64,000 bases of DNA, from contig JAGTXX020000008.1 in the NCBI GenBank assembly GCA_019044685.2, positions 1-64,000 of the forward strand, given 5' to 3'. Position numbers and translations under genes: made by a program. The notes under the pieces were generated by a model. That model was not told the DNA's origin and made no database searches. It was given only the letters and a program-made list of their open reading frames with translations. The DNA comes from Nannochloris sp. 'desiccata' (taxonomy: Eukaryota > Chlorophyta > Trebouxiophyceae > Chlorellales > Chlorellaceae). Of the stretch, positions 60,100 through 64,000 are shown in pieces (the stretch's first letter is position 1; each line of letters starts with the position of its first letter).

Positions 60100-60239
60100 T
60101 ATAACGCTGTCTAGTGTTATATTATATATTTACAATTAGTTGTTTTTTAAGATCTATAGAATGCAAGCTATAAGCATTATCTGGCAGCAGTAGCTTCCGA
60201 ACAGCTACTAGGAAGAAAGGTACGTTTTAGAGCGTAACA
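60100..60239 (-). repeat. E 5' LTR
   Basis: A 140-bp LTR identical by eye to 54009-54148; followed by the CATGG duplication and F pol. Confidence 0.94.
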
Positions 60240-62754
60240 CATGGCGTTGGCGGAACCGCTCCACCGAAACGGGAACAGCATCACTATTCCCAGCAACATA
60301 GGAGGCAGGCATCCGGGGATTGCGACCATAAACAATAGAAAAAGGACTCATAGTAGTAGAAATATTAACAGCAGTATTAACAGCAAAGCGAGCTTGTGGT
60401 AGAAAGGCTACCCAGCGCTCTGGTTCGAGCAAACAAAAAGACCGAAGCATTTCTTCCAAAACACGATTAGCGCGCTCAGTTTGGCCATCAGTTTGAGGGT
60501 GATAAGAAGTAGAGAGTTTCAGGCGAGTACCCACAGAAGACCAACGTGATTGCCAAAAAGAAGAAATAAATTTAGAATCCCGGTCAGAAACAATAGAGGA
60601 GGGGCAGCCATGACGGCACAAAATATGATTATAAAATAGAGCCATGGCTGTGTCCTCAGCAGTAGCAGAAGTATAAGTAGGAATAAATTCAACATATTTC
60701 GAAAAACGATCAACAACAACCATAATAGCATCAAAACCTTTTTTTAGTTTTAGGCAGCTTCACAATAAAATCCATTGAGATAGACTCCCAAGGTCCACTA
60801 GGAATCTCCAACGGCTGCAGCAAACCAGCGGGTAGTTGGTGGCGAGGTTTGTTACTCTGACACTCACGACAGCTACGCACATACTCAGCAACATCCCTGC
60901 CCATATAAGGCCAACCAAACTGTTCGATCAAACGCTTTAAAGTTCGATTTATACCTTGGTGTCCAACCAGAGGCAAATCATGCATTTCATGGATCAGTAG
61001 CTCACGTAAATCACCAACATCAGGCACATACAGCTGTGAACGACCATTAATAAAACGATAAAGTAAACCATTCTCCCAAAAATAAGCAGTAGTACCAGCT
61101 TTAATCTTTTCAGCTTCCTCCAGGGCAAATTTATCAAGCTTTAACCCTTCTTTAATCTGTTGCATCACCTCATCCGCTGGCATCACCAGAGACAAAGCAC
61201 ACAAAGCATGATCAGGGCGGCGGCTCAAAGCATCTGCAACAACATTCTCTTTACCAGGCTTGTAACGAATAATAGGGGGACCACCAAGCCAACTAGTAAT
61301 ATTACCGTACCAGCGAATAAATTTAGGACTCAAGTCAGTTTGACTATTGAGGTACTGCAAGCTCTCATGGTCGGTGTAGAAGATCAGGGTCTTCCCGTTG
61401 TTAAGGTAGTGCTTCCATTTAGCAGCAACCATCTTAATAGCTAAGAACTCACGAGTTCTAGCATCATAATTCAGCTCAGCACCACGTAGTTTCTTAGAAA
61501 AGAAAGCCACGGGCTTCAATTCAGCAGCGGGACCATCAGCAGAAGCTTGCAGCAGCACAGCGCCAACAGCAATATTAGAGGCATCGGTACAAACAACACA
61601 CTCAGCAGCAGGATTGTAGACTTGCAGCACAGGAGAGCTAGTAATAGCTTTCTTCAACTCATTAAAGTGTCCTTCATGCAGCGGAGTCCAGATGAAGGGC
61701 ACACCTTGCTTGGTCAATTCATTCAGCGGTGCAGCGATGTGAGCATAATTTCTAATAAAGTGACGATAAAAACCAGTTAGACCAAGGAAACCACGCACAT
61801 CACGCACATCTTGTGGCTTAGGCCACTCCAGCACAGCTTGAATCTTATCTTCAGCCATCTTCACACCATCAGCAGAGACAACAAATCCCAAATACTCCAC
61901 CTCAGATTTAAAGAAAGAACACTTGGACAATTTTGCAACTAGCTGGTGCTCTGCCAGCTTGTCCAGTACTAGCTTGAGGTGTTTATTGTGCTCTTCCTCA
62001 TTCTCAGAGAAAATCAAGATGTCATCTAAATAAACCAGCACAAAATCGTAGAGAAAATCTTTAAAAACATCCATCATCAACCTACTAAACGTAGCAGGGG
62101 CATTAGTGAGTCCAAACGGCATCACCACGAACTCAAAAAGACCAAAGACGGTAGTAAACGCAGTCTTCTCTCTATCACGCTCAGATACAGCTATCTGATA
62201 ATAACCAGAATGTAAATCAATTTTAGAAAACACCTTAGCACCATGCAGCCTTCGAATTTGATCTTCAGGGATGGGCAGCGGGTGCTCATCTCTAGAGCTC
62301 TGACAGTAATTTTATTCAAACCACGGTAGTCAACACAGAAGCGTAGAGTTCCGTCTTTCTTCGGCACAAACAAGATGGGAGCAGCCCAGGGAGATTTAGA
62401 AGGACGAATTAAACCTAGCTCCATCAGCTCTTTCAATCGTAAACGCAGCTCATTTTCTTGAGACACCGACAACCTGTATGGGGCCCGGTGTACAGGGGCA
62501 GCACCCTTTACCAGCTTGATCTCATGCACAATAGCTCTCTCAGGGGGCACACCAGGAAGAGTAGAGGGAAATACAGTAGAATACTTCTTAAGGAGGCGCT
62601 CTATCCTCTCATCCAACATACCAGCAGCAGTACCAGCATCACCAGTACCAGCAACAGCAGCAGAATCTTCTCGTTCATTTGCCAGCTCAGAGACATACAG
62701 CTCTTGCAGGAATTGGCTATCAAGCATAAAGCAATTGACAGCATCCTCACTCAC
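60240..62754 (-). pseudogene. F pol, RT to integrase, frameshifted
   Basis: RT with [18 protein letters not shown] and YLDD, RNase H with CTDASN, integrase zinc region (HEMHDLPLVGHQG, CREC) and DDE core (SMDF, SDRDSKF, TDGQTE), all close to B. Two breaks: an extra 8 bp near 62287-62300 (AGAGCTCTAGAG where B has a single AGAG-like codon) just after GLNKITVRA, and one extra A in an A7 run near 60733 after KLPKTK. The second, in a homopolymer, could be a sequencing error; the first is real mutation. Confidence 0.9.
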
Positions 62755-63392
62755 CAGCTTTTTAAACGACTTTTACCCAGCAGCCAGTCCGGACGTCGTG
62801 CAGCAACTTTCTTCTGTTGGCTCGGTAAAGATTTAATTTTATGCCAGCGTCGTTTTTTTCAAACAGCAATATTTCCAGTATCCCAATCGACTTGAACTTT
62901 ACCAGCCTTCAACCACGGTAAACCTAGAATAACGTCGTACTGTTGTACAGGGAATACACGCAGATTCAGTACGTCATTAAGACGATTCAGCTTCAGCCTA
63001 GTATGGCGCAGCACACGGTTACCAGTATGGCGGCGACCATCAGCCAGCTTGACCCCCACGGGGTAAGCTGCAGCAGTTTTCAACGCGTTAGCGTTCACAA
63101 AAGACTCAGAGACAATGTTCAAACTAGATCCGCAGTCGACCAAGACTTTGATCTTCTTCTTATTCAACTCAGCAGCAAAAACAGTAGTCAGCGGTGAGGC
63201 GTCGTCAGCTACCTCGTCAGCAAAATACAGCTCAGATGTCCAGCCAACTCCAGATTCTTGAGGAAATCCAGAGAGAGTATTTAATTCAAGCTTATTTAAT
63301 TCCAGCCCAGCATCGTTGGCATCCAAAGGCCAACTCATAGCCACTGGACAGCACCTGCTGGCAGCGCTGCCCAGCTTCACAGTAGCGCTCAT
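62755..63392 (-). pseudogene. F pol start and protease
   Basis: Starts at ATG overlapping the gag stop (ATGAGCGCT, as in B). Protease motif V-D-C-G-S-S in place of D-S/T-G, then LNVVS-like and DVILGLPWL. The frame is lost near 62859, at a run of A after DWDTGNIAV; coding similar to B ([10 protein letters not shown]) continues in the other frame into the next part. Between 62755 and 62858 it is therefore readable only after a frame change. Confidence 0.85.
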
Positions 63393-64000
63393 TTTCTGGC
63401 GGCTCCCTTGGCGGGGCAGCCAGTGGAGCTATGACCAGGAGCACGGCAAACGTAACACAAACGATGATGATTTAAGAAGGATTTCAGCTTGGCAGCATCA
63501 GGATTGACAGCAGCGTCGCTGCAGTTGGCTTTGAGCGCAGCAACATCTTTAGGCTTGTAAAAGCCACCTTCTGGCAGCGGTGCAGCAGCGAGAGAGTTCA
63601 GCAGCACAGCAAACTCGGTCTTATCAGCAACCTTACCACCAGATTTGTATTGCCCAGTACCATTCGAGGATTTATGTCCTTTGCTGGGAGGACGATTGTC
63701 AGTTTTTGGTTGGGACGGTGGTTGGTAAGATTCAATCAGCGGTAAGGCCTTGCTCTGCAGCGCTGCTCGGTCAAAGACATGTTAGAGTAATCGCGTCCAT
63801 GCATAGAGTTCAATACTGTGCAAGCCGCATCGGGCATACAGGCCAGGAAGAAATAGTTGCTCATGGGAGCAGTAATCTTGAGCTCTCTCAAGGCTTCCTC
63901 AAACTCTCGCAGCTGCTGGGTCAAGGCGCCCTTCGTAAATCGCAAGGTCTTGAGCGTGCGAGCAGCTTGGCAGCGGGGATCTTCAGGATCGGAATAATGC
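63389..64000 (-). pseudogene. F gag, C-terminal part, frameshifted and cut by the window end
   Basis: Zinc knuckle CYVCRAPGHSSTGC and a stop overlapping pol. An upstream piece (63945-63736) reads like the gag domain of family B (TQQLREFEEALRELKI; similar to LAEAFKELGM of B gag) and is in a different frame, so there is at least one indel near 63740. The N-terminus lies beyond 64000. Confidence 0.85.

Larger units (their letters stand above)
54009..60239 (-). mobile_element. Element E: complete family E chromovirus in F pol
   Basis: A 6231-bp minus-strand element with 140-bp LTRs (54009-54148 and 60100-60239) that look identical, flanked by CATGG (54004-54008, 60240-60244). LTR ends are TGTTACGCT...AGCGTTATA, so TG...TA rather than TG...CA, as in the TRIM. 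Primer-binding site TGGTTTCAGCTT after two bases (60097 downward); purine tract AAAGGGGAGGAGAAT before the 3' LTR. Gag and pol are intact. Very recent. Confidence 0.95.
53265..64000 (-). mobile_element. Element F: degenerate family F chromovirus running out of the window
   Basis: Minus-strand relative of family B. The 3' LTR is at 53265-53429 (165 bp, TGTAAGG...TGTTACA), next to the complement of a purine tract (CCACCCCCTGTT). The pol C-terminus is at 53447-54008, then element E, then pol and gag from 60240 to the window end. The 5' LTR lies beyond 64000. Several frame errors show that it is not autonomous. It is inserted in the dehydratase duplicate. Confidence 0.92.

Noticed and set aside
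60731..60740. Frameshift in F pol at an A7 run treated as proof of decay
   Set aside because: A single extra A in a homopolymer may be a sequencing error. Decay of F is instead supported by the 8-bp insertion near 62290 and the breaks in gag and protease.
1..64000. Bacterial or viral origin of the window
   Set aside because: Telomere repeats, GT-AG introns and chromodomain LTR elements show a eukaryotic chromosome.

Overview
This is the left end of a eukaryotic chromosome. It opens with 19 perfect CCCTAAA units (the C-rich strand of a TTTAGGG telomere). Behind it lies a subtelomere built almost entirely of nested Ty3/gypsy LTR retrotransposons whose integrases end in a chromodomain (chromoviruses). 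The host genes have 70-105 bp GT-AG introns. TTTAGGG telomeres occur in plants, green algae, oomycetes and other protists, and more rarely elsewhere. The window alone does not fix the taxon. Separate, unfused UDP-rhamnose genes argue against a land plant.

Layout. 1-590: telomere and a short spacer. 591-626: (CAGTTT)6, joined directly to a 5'-truncated element of family A (A0, + strand, 628-23501). A0 holds a minus-strand copy A1 (868-13875), which holds A2 (2747-9250), and also holds an element of family B (B1, 17695-22834). 23502-27775 is the only island of host genes: a possible truncated coding end, a head-to-head pair for UDP-L-rhamnose synthesis (NRS/ER at 24002-25096 minus; UDP-glucose 4,6-dehydratase at 25487-26706 plus), and the 3' part of a broken minus-strand gene X. 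Gene X is split by element C1 (27776-52070), and its next piece lies at 52071-52141. C1 carries B2 (31367-36506) in its pol. In its 5' LTR it carries a non-LTR retroposon composite (37964-51904), which contains element D (39884-51611), which contains A3 (45091-51593). At 52137 a duplicated fragment of the dehydratase gene begins. It carries a tandem array of a miniature LTR element (TRIM, 52672-53214) and is then cut by element F (53265 to beyond the window end), which contains element E (54009-60239).

Each complete nesting event is closed by a target-site duplication readable in the sequence: CTGGC (A1), AGCAG (A2), TACTC (B1), CATCG (B2), CCAGC (C1), a 15-mer (composite), GGTTT (D), CTATG (A3), GCGAT (TRIM), CATGG (E). 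The insertion order is therefore determined by the sequence itself. A2, A3, B1, B2, D and E look coding-complete and young. A0, A1, C1 and F are broken.

The most notable signal is at the gag-pol junctions. Families A, C, D and E each have an in-phase slippery heptamer (GGGAAAC, CCCAAAC, CCCAAAC, CCCAAAT) followed at 5-7 nt by an RNA stem or pseudoknot, and pol has no ATG. Families B and F instead overlap gag stop and pol start as ATGA, followed by a hairpin. Other notable points are an extra 153-codon ORF upstream of gag in family A, a tandem TRIM sharing its primer-binding site with families B and E, and the linked rhamnose genes.
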